A DNA stretch of 64,000 bases from NCBI RefSeq assembly GCF_012027495.1, contig NZ_SNUK01000001.1:62001-126000 (forward strand), in the 5' to 3' direction. The DNA is from Thermococcus sp. JdF3 (GTDB lineage Archaea > Methanobacteriota_B > Thermococci > Thermococcales > Thermococcaceae). A model generated the notes under the pieces. The model worked only from the letters and a program-made list of their open reading frames with translations, ran no database searches and had not been told where the DNA came from. Below are positions 1-8,531 of this stretch, in pieces. The first letter of the stretch is position 1. The number at the start of each line of letters is the position of its first letter. The translations under genes were made by a program, and so were the position numbers.

Positions 1-92
1 AACTTCTTTAACAGCCTCGCCTCCTCGTTCTCGAGGATTTGCGGCTCCACTCCCATGCTCCTCGCGAACTCCTCCCAGCTCATCTTCTTCAT
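1..92 (-). CDS. partial gene, N-terminus only, function unknown
   Basis: Thirty codons of a gene running off the left edge. The visible N-terminus reads MKKMSWEEFARSMGVEPQ and continues with an acidic helix-like stretch. The start is placed at the first ATG (92-90) because GGTGAG lies directly upstream; a second in-frame ATG follows at codon 4. A TATA-like TTTTTAAAC sits at about 122-130, so the gene seems to have its own promoter in the gap before pyrK. I do not recognise the family from this fragment. Confidence 0.6.
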   Translation of the reverse strand, partial: MKKMSWEEFARSMGVEPQILENEEARLLKK

Positions 93-139
93 TCTCTCAC
101 CGGCCGAAACAGAGAAAAGGGGTTTAAAAACCTGATTGG

Positions 140-841
140 TCAGAGCAGTCCCCTGAGCTGGAAGCCGTCGAAAACCGGCCCGTCGCGGCAGACGAGGTAC
201 TTTCCAAGGTTGCAGGAGCCGCAGACACCGATTCCACACTTCATGTAGCGCTCCGCCGAAACCTGGACGTTCCTGTGGTCCATAACCCCCAGCACCGCTT
301 TGAGCATCGGCTCCGGGCCGCAGGCGTAGACTTGGTCGAACTCGTTCTTTCTCTCCGCCAGCACGTCCGTTGGGAAGCCCTTTCTGCCAGCGGAGCCGTC
401 ATCGGTCGTGATTACCACTTCGTCCACGTAGTTCTCGATGTCCATCAGTGCCAGCTCCTCTCTGCTTCTTGCCCCGTAGAGGAGTGTTATCCTCTCAAAT
501 CTGCGCCGGTGCTGTTTTGCGAAGGCGTAGAGTGGTGGAATCCCTATGCCGCCGCCGATCAGGGCTATCTTCTCTCCCCTTGGCTCGAAGCCCCTGCCGT
601 ACGGCCCGCGGATCCAGAGGTGGTCTCCCTCAGCCAGCTCGAAGAGCCTCGACGTGAAGGGGCCAACGCGCTTGACGACTATCAAGTCCCTCCAGGCCAG
701 GCTGAAGGGTTTTTCCCCGACTCCCGGGAGCCATGTCATTATGAACTGTCCGGCGGTAAATTCGAGCCTCTTATCGAAGCGGAAGGCTTTAACGTCCCTG
801 GCAGCGTCCCAAACTTCCCTAAGTGTTACCCTTTCCAGCAT
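140..841 (-). CDS. pyrK: dihydroorotate dehydrogenase electron transfer subunit (PyrK)
   Basis: A 233-residue cytosolic iron-sulfur flavoprotein. In the known family it passes electrons between the dihydroorotate dehydrogenase catalytic subunit and NAD(H) in de novo pyrimidine synthesis. The N-terminal half is a ferredoxin-reductase-like FAD domain, followed by the nucleotide-binding segment IALIGGGIGIPPLYAFA. Near the C-terminus CGIGVCGSCNLGKYLVC gives the four cysteines of a [2Fe-2S] cluster. Its first 23 nt overlap the end of pyrC, and a GGAGGGGGT site lies inside pyrC before this ATG, so the two are translationally linked. The catalytic subunit pyrD is not in the window. The length is normal for the family. 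Confidence 0.93.
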   Translation of the reverse strand: MLERVTLREVWDAARDVKAFRFDKRLEFTAGQFIMTWLPGVGEKPFSLAWRDLIVVKRVGPFTSRLFELAEGDHLWIRGPYGRGFEPRGEKIALIGGGIGIPPLYAFAKQHRRRFERITLLYGARSREELALMDIENYVDEVVITTDDGSAGRKGFPTDVLAERKNEFDQVYACGPEPMLKAVLGVMDHRNVQVSAERYMKCGIGVCGSCNLGKYLVCRDGPVFDGFQLRGLL

Positions 842-2051
842 TTATCCTGACCCCCTCCGGCTTTCCCACGATTTCATCTTCCTCCATAACAACCCTTCCT
901 CTGAGAAGGGTCATCAATACCTTTCCCTTCAGCTTTCTTCCCTCCCACGGGCTCCATTTTGCCTTCGTGTAGAAGTCCTCCGGTTTAACCGTCCACTCCC
1001 TCTTGAGGTCCACCACGGTGAAGTCCGCGTCCTTTCCCACCTCAAACCCCTTGTTCCTTATTCCAAATATTCTAATTGGATTCGTGTGCATCTTTTCAAC
1101 GATGTCGGAAAGCTCGAGCATTCCCCTGTTCACGGCGTCGAGGAGAAGCGCCACCTCCGTTTCCAGTCCCGGTATCCCCGCCGCCCCCGATTCCTTGTCC
1201 TCCGGCGTGTGGGGTGCGTGGTCGCTGGCTATGAGTGGAATGCGGGAAAAGTTCCTCCAGAGTGCCCTCCTATGTTCTTCGTCCCTCAGCGGAGGATAAA
1301 CCCTGAGGAGCGGGTTCCCCTCGAAGTCCTTTCTCGTCAGAAAGAGATGGTGGGGAGTAACCTCGAAGCTTACCCACGGAAGGTTTCTCCGCAGTATCGC
1401 CTCGATTCCACCAGTAGTTGATACATGGCAGACGTTGAGGGGCTTCCCCAGCTTTTCTGCCGCGTTCAATGCCCTTTTTATTGCCCTGATTTCGGCTTCC
1501 GGCGGTCTTTCGGGATTTTGGGCGATAATTTCGGCGTCCTCCGCGTGGACGCTAACGATGCTTGGAGCGCAGGAGTAATCCCCTTCAAAATCCTCCGAAA
1601 AGACTCCCCCCGTTGAGGCCCCCATGAAGATTTTGTAGAAGTCCGCACCGGCCTTCACAGCATCCCCGCAGTTGTTTCTTATCAGAAAGCCCAGGGCGTA
1701 GTCAGCGTATGCGGTCCCCTCGAACAGTGCTTTCCTCCGTTCAAATGTCTTAACGTCCAAGACGGGCGGCTGGGTGTTGGGCATGTCGAAGACCGTGGTT
1801 ATTCCCCCGTGAACCGCCGCCATCGTGCCAGTTTCGACAGTTTCTTTTTTTCTTTGGTCAAAATCCCTCAGGTGGACGTGCACGTCTATCAAGCCAGGGA
1901 GTATGACCTTTCCACGACCAATTTGAATGGTTTCTTCTCCCTTCAGCTCGCCCGTTGAGACGCGCAGGATCCTGCCGCCAGAAACCCCTATGCTCCCTTC
2001 TATCAGTTTCCCACCCGTCAGGAACTTCCCTTTCAGAACCAGGTCGTACAT
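819..2051 (-). CDS. pyrC: dihydroorotase (PyrC)
   Basis: A 410-residue amidohydrolase that cyclises carbamoyl aspartate to dihydroorotate, the third step of pyrimidine synthesis. The metal-binding HVH lies at about residues 58-60 in LIDVHVHLRDF; a lysine in DFYKIFMG is the likely carboxylated metal bridge; later metal and substrate motifs include SVHAED and SDHAPH. I start at the ATG at 2051 (MYDLVLKGKF): a longer frame reaches 2123, but the extra 24 residues are not family-like and contain the promoter. Box A at 2081-2090 leaves a leader of only about 10 nt. It is the first gene of a pyrC-pyrK operon. Confidence 0.93.
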   Translation of the reverse strand: MYDLVLKGKFLTGGKLIEGSIGVSGGRILRVSTGELKGEETIQIGRGKVILPGLIDVHVHLRDFDQRKKETVETGTMAAVHGGITTVFDMPNTQPPVLDVKTFERRKALFEGTAYADYALGFLIRNNCGDAVKAGADFYKIFMGASTGGVFSEDFEGDYSCAPSIVSVHAEDAEIIAQNPERPPEAEIRAIKRALNAAEKLGKPLNVCHVSTTGGIEAILRRNLPWVSFEVTPHHLFLTRKDFEGNPLLRVYPPLRDEEHRRALWRNFSRIPLIASDHAPHTPEDKESGAAGIPGLETEVALLLDAVNRGMLELSDIVEKMHTNPIRIFGIRNKGFEVGKDADFTVVDLKREWTVKPEDFYTKAKWSPWEGRKLKGKVLMTLLRGRVVMEEDEIVGKPEGVRINAGKGNT

Positions 2052-2080
2052 AGTGCCCGCTTGGGGGTGGATGCGTTGGC

Positions 2081-2090
2081 ATTTTAAGTT
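2081..2090 (-). promoter_or_regulatory. TATA box of pyrC
   Basis: On the minus strand this reads AACTTAAAAT. Its centre is about 25 nt upstream of position 2060, leaving under ten bases before the pyrC ATG at 2051. There is no clear ribosome site, so the message is probably near-leaderless. This placement is why the upstream extension of the frame was rejected. Confidence 0.5.
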
Positions 2091-2323
2091 TTTTGCCTCT
2101 CTCTGGGAGGGGGTGTCCTTCAAAAAGGCGGCTAACGATTTTTTGGGCTTTCTCCACGTTTGTGTGATCTTCTTTAGAAATTTTGTCTGATTTGCTGTTT
2201 TTTAGTGGTAGTACGTGGGTGTGCGATGGCACAATTGGCGCGAGGCCGTGTGATGGCTGTATTGAGGCTGATTGGCTCCATGTCCTCTTGTTTTCACCGG
2301 CGTTACTTTTACAAGAACGTAAC

Positions 2324-2400
2324 CCTTAAATAGGCTTTCAATGTATATCCTCATGCCATTATACACCACATATGGCAATATTGCCAAAAAGTGAAGGAGG
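2324..2400 (+). promoter_or_regulatory. promoter and leader of the peptide ABC operon
   Basis: A TATA-like CCTTAAATAG lies at 2324-2333, predicting transcription from about 2355. The leader then holds a perfect 12-bp dyad, GGCAATATTGCC, at 2374-2385, followed by GGAGG at 2396-2400 nine bases before the ATG. The dyad position between the transcription start and the ribosome site would suit a repressor. The rest of the 2124-2323 gap shows nothing I can name. Confidence 0.45.
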
Positions 2401-2409
2401 CAGTGGAGT

Positions 2410-4835
2410 ATGAAGAAGGCTTTGGGATTGTTTATTATGGGCTTGATGTTGTTTAGTTTGTTTGCCGTCCACTCCGTCAGCGCGGCGGACTATACCCCGA
2501 AGGACATACCGCTGAACAGCGACGAGGCCAAGGCCCGCTTTAAGGCAGACCTCCAGTGGTACCTCAAGTACGGTCACTTTGTCATCAGCAACGGTCCGTA
2601 CATCCTCTCGATGTACTCTCCCGAGAACCTTTACCTCAAACTTGAGAAGTTTAATGGAAAGAGGACTGTTTTCAATGACGACCCCAAGCTCCCGAAGGAC
2701 GGTTACGCCGATGTTATCGAGTACCAGGGTGTCCAGAACGAGGAGACCATAATTCTCCAGGTCGCCAAGGGCGAGTTCGACGTTGGTCTCTTCGCCTTCG
2801 GTGCCAACAAGTACCAGGGTCTTGGAAGCGACGTCCTCGCCAACCTTAACCTCTACAAGAGCGCCAGCTCCTCCGTCGAGCTGAGCATCAACCCGTACAA
2901 GGACCCAGACCAGGACGCCCCGATCGTCACCGTCGGTGACAACGTTTACTTCAACCCGTTCGCCATCAGGAAGGTCAGGTTCGCCATGAACTGGCTCATC
3001 AGCAGGAACTACATCATCCAGAACATCTACCAGGGTAGCGGTGCCCCGGCCCTCAGCGGTATCACCCGAGCGACCCGGCCGCCAAGTACTTCGATCCCGT
3101 CTACGAGGCGCTCCACCTCACCGCCGACGGAAACGAGGACCTCGCCCTCAAGATGATAAGCGACGCCATGCAGGAGGCCGCCCAGCAGGTCGCCGCTGCC
3201 GGCCACACCCTCGAGAAGAAGGATGACGGCTTCTGGTACTTCGACGGTCAGCCGGTTGAGGTTAAGTTCGTTATCCGTACCGAGGACGAGAGGAAGGACA
3301 TAGGCCTTTACATCTCCGACCTCCTCGAGAAGAAGGTCGGATTCAAGGTTGACAGGATGCTCCTCGACAGGCAGAAGGCGAGCGAGATCGTCTTCAGGAA
3401 GCCGATCAGCACCTACGAGTGGAACCTCTACACCGGTGGTTGGGGTGCCGGTGGTCTTGGAAGCATGTACCCCGACTGGCAGATCTACTACTGGTACTCC
3501 CCGCTTGGCTACTACCCGAACTTCAACGACCCGAGGCACCAGCCCGACGTCACCGTTGAGGACGCCCTCAAGTACATCGGTGACGGCAGCGTTACCGCCG
3601 GCCTGCAGAAGCTCGACACCAAGTACTACACCAGCGAGGAGAGCCTCGGCCCGATACTCAAGTGGACCACCAAGGAGATCGGTTACCTCCTCCTCATGAC
3701 CCAGTACACCGACCCGGCCACCAACACCACCATAGTCCTCAACAACGCCGACCAGTACTGGGACCTCCAGAAGATCGGTATCACCATGGGTATCATGGAC
3801 AGCGTCAGGATCTTCCTCGTTGAGAACTGGGAGTTCTACCCGGTTAACAAGGAGAGGGTTACCGACATCGTCAGTGACGACAGCATTGGTATCGCCAGCA
3901 GGTGGAGCCTCATGAGTGCCAAGACTCCGGACAAGCACCTCAAGGTTGCCCAGTTCGCTTCAACCGGTGCCCTCTTCATGAGCGCCATCAACCCGGTTGG
4001 AGGTATCACCGACGTTTACAGCACCAGGCTCTGGAACCTCATACACGACACCGGCGGTACCACCAACTTCGACGGTATCTACGTCCCGTACAGATGCAAG
4101 TGGACCCTTGAGAGGGGTGAGTTCACCGTTCCGGACGATGCCGTCATCTACAACCAGACCCAGGGCTGGATTGCCGCCCACGCCGGCGAGACCGCCAAGG
4201 TTAAGGTCACCGTCACCTGTGACATGGGTGACTGGCAGAACGGCGTGAAGATGACCGTTGATGACATCAAGTACTACATCGCCTTCTACTACGCCTGGGC
4301 ATACAAGGACACCCCGGACGACCCGTACTACGACAGCGCCCTGAGTGACACTGCCGCCACCTACCAGACCTACCTCGGCTTCCAGTTCACCGACAACGGC
4401 TACGTGGTTTACGGTACCTACGTCCACCCGTTCGCCGATGACATTACCGCGAGCAACTACATCCTCTACCCGAGCATGCCGTGGGAGATGTACTGGGCCA
4501 TGGGTGAGCTCGTCGCCAACGGCGACGCCTACGACGCCAGCAGCAAGTACTCCTTCAGCAGCAGCGGTGAGGGACTCCTCCAGCTCGACCTCCTCACCAA
4601 GCAGCACGTCGATGACCTCGCCAAGGTCATCCTCAAGATCTCCGGCCTCACCTGGGACGACATAACCAGCACCACGACCACCACCGAGACCGGCCCGAGC
4701 GTTACCACCCCAACAACCCCGACAACCTCGACTGAGACCTCAACCGGAGGCGGCAACACCACCACCTACGTCGTCGTTGGCCTGGTGATAATCGTCATCG
4801 CCGCGGCCGCCTGGTACTTCACCAAGAAGAAGTGA
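2410..4835 (+). CDS. peptide-type ABC transporter substrate-binding protein, frameshifted
   Basis: Membrane-anchored family 5 (dipeptide/oligopeptide type) binding protein, about 808 residues if intact. The first part (2410 to about 3064) has a signal peptide MKKALGLFIMGLMLFS and a solute-binding domain. The second (about 3066-4835) continues the domain, then a Thr/Ser-rich stalk and a single membrane anchor VVVGLVIIVIAAAAWYF with a KKK end. The two parts are in different frames; restoring one C in the CCC at 3065-3067 gives a continuous product (SGITPSDPAAKYFDP). No other decay is visible and codon use is unchanged, so this is either a sequencing error or a very recent mutation. The substrate could be peptides or oligosaccharides; the family is used for both in archaea. 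Confidence 0.88.
3064..3068 (+). other. frameshift site in the binding-protein gene
   Basis: Reading frame 1 (ending ALSGIT) must shift to frame 3 (beginning PSDPAAKYF) at this point. The sequence ATCACCCGAGC becomes in frame if it is ATCACCCCGAGC, that is, one C has been lost from a C run. Without correction translation ends at 3156 after 248 residues. Confidence 0.85.
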
Positions 4836-4849
4836 AGTAGTTTCGTTCT

Positions 4850-4885
4850 TTCCCCTATTTTTTGAATTTTACCTGCGTTTTTGAC
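4850..4885 (+). terminator. T-rich probable terminator after the binding-protein gene
   Basis: Three T tracts (TTTTTT, TTTT, TTTTT) occur within 35 nt after the stop codon, as expected for archaeal termination. A separate promoter follows at about 4942. Together they suggest the abundant binding protein is transcribed apart from the permease-ATPase genes. Confidence 0.4.
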
Positions 4886-4905
4886 GGTTCTTTCCAGGCT
4901 CCATA

Positions 4906-4952
4906 GTGCACTTCTATGAAAATGTGCACATCTATGCAGTAAGATATATAAA
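4906..4952 (+). promoter_or_regulatory. operator-like direct repeat and TATA box before the permease genes
   Basis: GTGCACTTCTATG (4906-4918) and GTGCACATCTATG (4924-4936) are 13-bp direct repeats with one mismatch and an 18-bp period. The first copy also lies in an inverted repeat CATAG-N7-CTATG. The TATA-like AGATATATAAAG follows at about 4942-4952, so the repeats sit directly upstream of it, where an archaeal activator or TFB-competing regulator would bind. Confidence 0.5.
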
Positions 4953-5014
4953 GTCAGTTTTACAATGTTGAAAAAGATACATTAAACACGAGCAACCTAC
5001 GTGGGGGTGAAAAA

Positions 5015-6070
5015 ATGGGATATCTAAAGTACTTGGTGTTTAGAATTCTGAACGCCATCCTTGTTCTGCTGATTGTGACGTTTATTATCTCGGCACTCTT
5101 TGTTAAGGTTGCGGAACAGAGCAACCTGGCAAAGATGAACGATGAAATGATGCAATGGGACAGGACCACAGGTCAGAATATCCTGAGAACGCAGGGCCAG
5201 GACGCCTATGAAAAGGCGAAGGCCGAGCACGAGCAGTTCCTTCGTGAGAAATACGAGCTCAACCTTCCGTACTGGCAGAAGGTCTACAACAAGGCCATAC
5301 GTACGCTGAAGCTTGATTTTGGAACCACCACCACGCCTATCTTCGGAACCAACAACGTCTCCGACATCATCAAGGTTGCCGTTCCGAGGAGCATCCTGCT
5401 CTTCACGACCGCGACGATAATAGTTATCATCCTGGGTATCTTCCTTGGAGTCAGAGCCGCCAGGCACGCCGGCAGTGTTTTCGACAGGGGTCTGTCCATC
5501 TTCGCACTGCTCACATACAGTCTGCCGATGTGGTGGACCGGAATGATGTTCCTTCTGATCTTCGCCTTCAAGCTCGGCTGGTTCCCGCTCAGCTCGATGT
5601 TTGACCCTCAACTCACCGGCTGGGAGCACGTTAAGGACGTTATCTACAAGCTCGCCCTTCCTGTAATCACCTACGTCTTCGTTGCCTTCGGCGGCTGGGC
5701 ATGGACAACCAGGAACATCATGATAGGCACCCTCCAGGAGGACTTCATAATGGCCGCCAGGGCCAAGGGTGTCCCTGAGCACAAGATCATCTACGGTCAC
5801 GCCCTCCGCGCCGCGGCTCCGCCGATAGTTACCATGATTATCTTTTCACTCCTCGGTTCGCTCGGCGGTGCCATCATCAGTGAGCTCGTCTTCAACTACC
5901 CGGGAATGGGCAGACTCTACTGGGTCGCCCTTCAGCAGAACGAGACCAACCTCCTCATAGGCCTGACGTACTTCTTCACAGTACTCTACCTTGCGGGAGT
6001 CGTCCTCGCCGACATGGTCTACGGATTCCTCGACCCGCGTGTCAAGGTCGGTGCTTCCTCCAAGATGTGA
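5015..6070 (+). CDS. peptide-type ABC transporter permease, DppB-like
   Basis: A 351-residue inner-membrane permease with about six membrane segments. The first is at residues 8-28; an extracytoplasmic stretch rich in charged residues follows (about 30-115). The cytoplasmic EAA loop that contacts the ATPases is visible as EDFIMAARAKGVPEHKIIYG. A GGGGGTGA site lies six bases before the ATG. It is the first gene of a tight permease-permease-ATPase-ATPase run with gaps of 10-11 nt. With the DppC-like partner it should form the channel for the substrate delivered by the upstream binding protein. Confidence 0.92.
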   Translation: MGYLKYLVFRILNAILVLLIVTFIISALFVKVAEQSNLAKMNDEMMQWDRTTGQNILRTQGQDAYEKAKAEHEQFLREKYELNLPYWQKVYNKAIRTLKLDFGTTTTPIFGTNNVSDIIKVAVPRSILLFTTATIIVIILGIFLGVRAARHAGSVFDRGLSIFALLTYSLPMWWTGMMFLLIFAFKLGWFPLSSMFDPQLTGWEHVKDVIYKLALPVITYVFVAFGGWAWTTRNIMIGTLQEDFIMAARAKGVPEHKIIYGHALRAAAPPIVTMIIFSLLGSLGGAIISELVFNYPGMGRLYWVALQQNETNLLIGLTYFFTVLYLAGVVLADMVYGFLDPRVKVGASSKM

Positions 6071-6081
6071 GGTGATTCACG

Positions 6082-7551
6082 ATGAGATGGGTCGACGTCA
6101 AAGAAGGATTTAAGGAATTCCTTGAAGAGTTTAAGAGGGAGAAGACCGGTATAGCCGGCGTCCTTCTCCTCATCCTCCTCGTCCTCGTCGCGCTTACAGC
6201 CCCGTATACAACAATACCGGACCTCCCTGATAAGTGGAGGAGCTCAGCTTACTGGGAGGACAACCCCAAGAACGTTCCGCCGACCTGGTACAACATGTTC
6301 ACCTCCCAGAAGCTCGTTCCTCAGGTATCTTACTACGGCGATGAGCTCTCGATCACCCACCCGAGCAACACTGAAATCCTGATCGAGGCCCCTTACAGCT
6401 TTTCGAAGGGCTACTACCTCGGCCCGCAGGGAATCATCATAAGGAACATAAACGTGACCCTGAACATGCCGTCCGAGGCTCCGACGTACAGCCTGTACCT
6501 TGAGAGGCCCGATGGAAAGACCGTTCCCCTCGTGGACAACAAGCCCCTCACGAGTTCCACCACCATAGCCGTCGGTAGGGACGCGGCGATCTCCGCCAAC
6601 ATCTACGTCTGGCTCGTGAACGTCACCGAGGGCAGGGAGCTTGACCCGTTCCAGGCCCAGATGGACCCGATAGTCATCATGAACATCAACACCCTCGTGT
6701 CCGCGGCCTTTGCCAAGGTTGAGCCTGGAATGAAGGCTGAGGACATCATAAACAACCCCGAGCCCCTCTGGGGCGACTACAAGCTCGTCCTCAAGATCGA
6801 CAACCCTGCCCCCGACCAGAACAAGGTCGTCATCGATGACATAAAGATCACCTTCCTCGGAAGGAGCTACGGAACCATGGGTACCGACTACCTTGGAAGG
6901 GACCTCTGGGCAGGCATCATCTGGGGTAGCAGGGTCTCGCTCGTCATAGGTATACTCGTCTCCGTCCTCAGCACCGTCATAGGTCTTGTCTACGGAGTTA
7001 CAAGTGCGTACCTCGGTGGAAACGCCGACGAGTTCATGATGCGTATCAACGAGATCTTCGCCTCAATACCGAGCCTGCCGATACTCATCCTCATCGGTGC
7101 CACGGTGGGACACGTGACCCTAATGTTCATAGTCCTGCTGCTGGTCATCTTTGGATGGATGGGAATAGCGAGGATCGCGAGAAGTATGGCCCTCCAGATC
7201 AAGGAGCAGACCTACATCGAGGCCGCCAAGGCCCTCGGTGCCGGCAACGGAAGGATCATCTTCAAGCACATACTGCCGCAGCTCCTGCCCTACGCGTTCG
7301 CCGTCATAGCCCTCAGCGTTCCGGGTGCGGTTATCGCCGAGGCTTCCCTGAGCTTCCTCGGTATCGGAGACCCGACGGCTGTTACGTGGGGACAGATACT
7401 CAACGCGGCTCAGGCGCAGGCGGCGACGACTAAGGGCTACTGGTGGTGGGTTCTCCCGCCCGGGCTCGGTATAGCTGTCGTCGGCCTGACCTTCGTCCTC
7501 ATAGGTACGGCCCTCGATAAGATACTCAACCCGAGGCTCAGGAAGCTGTGA
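6082..7551 (+). CDS. peptide-type ABC transporter permease, DppC-like, with large external insert
   Basis: A 489-residue second permease. After an N-terminal membrane segment (about residues 25-42, LLLILLVLVALTA) there is a soluble insert of over 200 residues, rich in beta-type sequence, before the remaining five segments; bacterial DppC proteins are about 300 residues and lack it. The EAA loop reads QTYIEAAKALGAGNGRIIF near residues 378-396. RBS GAGGTGATTC precedes the ATG. The insert should face outside and may help dock the large membrane-anchored binding protein; that is inference. Confidence 0.91.
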   Translation: MRWVDVKEGFKEFLEEFKREKTGIAGVLLLILLVLVALTAPYTTIPDLPDKWRSSAYWEDNPKNVPPTWYNMFTSQKLVPQVSYYGDELSITHPSNTEILIEAPYSFSKGYYLGPQGIIIRNINVTLNMPSEAPTYSLYLERPDGKTVPLVDNKPLTSSTTIAVGRDAAISANIYVWLVNVTEGRELDPFQAQMDPIVIMNINTLVSAAFAKVEPGMKAEDIINNPEPLWGDYKLVLKIDNPAPDQNKVVIDDIKITFLGRSYGTMGTDYLGRDLWAGIIWGSRVSLVIGILVSVLSTVIGLVYGVTSAYLGGNADEFMMRINEIFASIPSLPILILIGATVGHVTLMFIVLLLVIFGWMGIARIARSMALQIKEQTYIEAAKALGAGNGRIIFKHILPQLLPYAFAVIALSVPGAVIAEASLSFLGIGDPTAVTWGQILNAAQAQAATTKGYWWWVLPPGLGIAVVGLTFVLIGTALDKILNPRLRKL

Positions 7552-7561
7552 GGTGGTATAA

Positions 7562-8521
7562 ATGGCCAAGAACGTACTCGAAGTTAAGAACCTCAAGATG
7601 TATTACTTCACCAACAAGGGTGTCGTCAAGGCCGTCGATGACCTCACCTTCAACCTCAGGAAGGGCGAGGTGCTGGGACTTGCCGGTGAGAGCGGATGCG
7701 GCAAGTCCTCCCTCGGTTTTACCCTTATGGGAATGCCCACCGCACCGGGTAAGATAGTCGGAGGCAGCATCAAAATCGATGGCAGGGAGATAGTCGGTCT
7801 CCCCGAGGACGTCCTCAGGAAGGAGGTCCGCTGGCAGAAGATAGCCATGATATTCCAGGGTGCCATGAACGCCCTCAACCCGGTTTACACCGTCGGTCAC
7901 CAGATGATCGAGCCGCTCCTCCTCCACAAGGGCATGAGCAAGGACGATGCCATTGACAGGGCCCAGAAGTACCTTGAGCTCGTGGGTCTTGACCCTGAGA
8001 TCGTCTACCGCTACCCCCACGAGCTCTCTGGAGGTATGAAGCAGCGTGTCATCATAGCCTCTGCCCTCCTGCTTGAGCCCGAGGTGGTCATAGCCGATGA
8101 GCCGACAACGGCCCTCGATGTCGTTGTCCAGGCCCAGATCATCAACCTCCTGAAGAGGCTCAAGAAGGAGCTCGGTCTCTCCATGATATTCATCACCCAC
8201 GACCTCAGCATCCTCGCCGAGATCAGCGACCGCGTTGCCATCATGTACGCGGGCAAGATCGTCGAGATTGGAGACAGCGAGAAGATCTACTACGAGCCGG
8301 CCCACCCGTACACCCAGAAGCTCCTCTCAGCTATACCGAGGCTCCACGAGGACATTGAGAGGCTTGAGTTCATTCCGGGACAGCCGCCCAACCTCATCAA
8401 CCCGCCGAAGGGATGCCGCTTCAACCCGAGGTGCCCATACGTTATGCAGGTCTGTAAGGAGCAGGAGCCCGAGCTGAAGGAAGTTGATAAGGACCACTAC
8501 GCCGCATGCTGGCTGCTGTGA
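7562..8521 (+). CDS. peptide-type ABC transporter ATPase, DppD-like
   Basis: A 319-residue nucleotide-binding subunit. Visible motifs are Walker A GESGCGKSS (about residues 41-49), signature LSGGMKQR, Walker B VVIADEPTTALD and the switch histidine in FITHDL. The C-terminal oligopeptide-transporter extension has four cysteines (GCRFNPRCPYVMQVC and a later C in AACWLL), the pattern that binds a [4Fe-4S] cluster in some OppD proteins. It should pair with the following ATPase as a heterodimer. RBS GAGGTGGTATAA precedes the ATG. Confidence 0.94.
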   Translation: MAKNVLEVKNLKMYYFTNKGVVKAVDDLTFNLRKGEVLGLAGESGCGKSSLGFTLMGMPTAPGKIVGGSIKIDGREIVGLPEDVLRKEVRWQKIAMIFQGAMNALNPVYTVGHQMIEPLLLHKGMSKDDAIDRAQKYLELVGLDPEIVYRYPHELSGGMKQRVIIASALLLEPEVVIADEPTTALDVVVQAQIINLLKRLKKELGLSMIFITHDLSILAEISDRVAIMYAGKIVEIGDSEKIYYEPAHPYTQKLLSAIPRLHEDIERLEFIPGQPPNLINPPKGCRFNPRCPYVMQVCKEQEPELKEVDKDHYAACWLL

Positions 8522-8531
8522 GGTGTGAGAA

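Noticed and set aside
2124-2323. Possible RNA or short gene in the gap between pyrC and the ABC operon
   Set aside because: TGATGG and CTGA words occur near 2230-2270, but spacing and flanking stem do not fit a C/D RNA, and no frame has a ribosome site.
3027-3938. A 303-residue minus-strand frame opposite the binding-protein gene
   Set aside because: Translation is V/G/E/L-rich with no motif; it is the shadow of the real plus-strand gene. It does not explain the frameshift at 3065.
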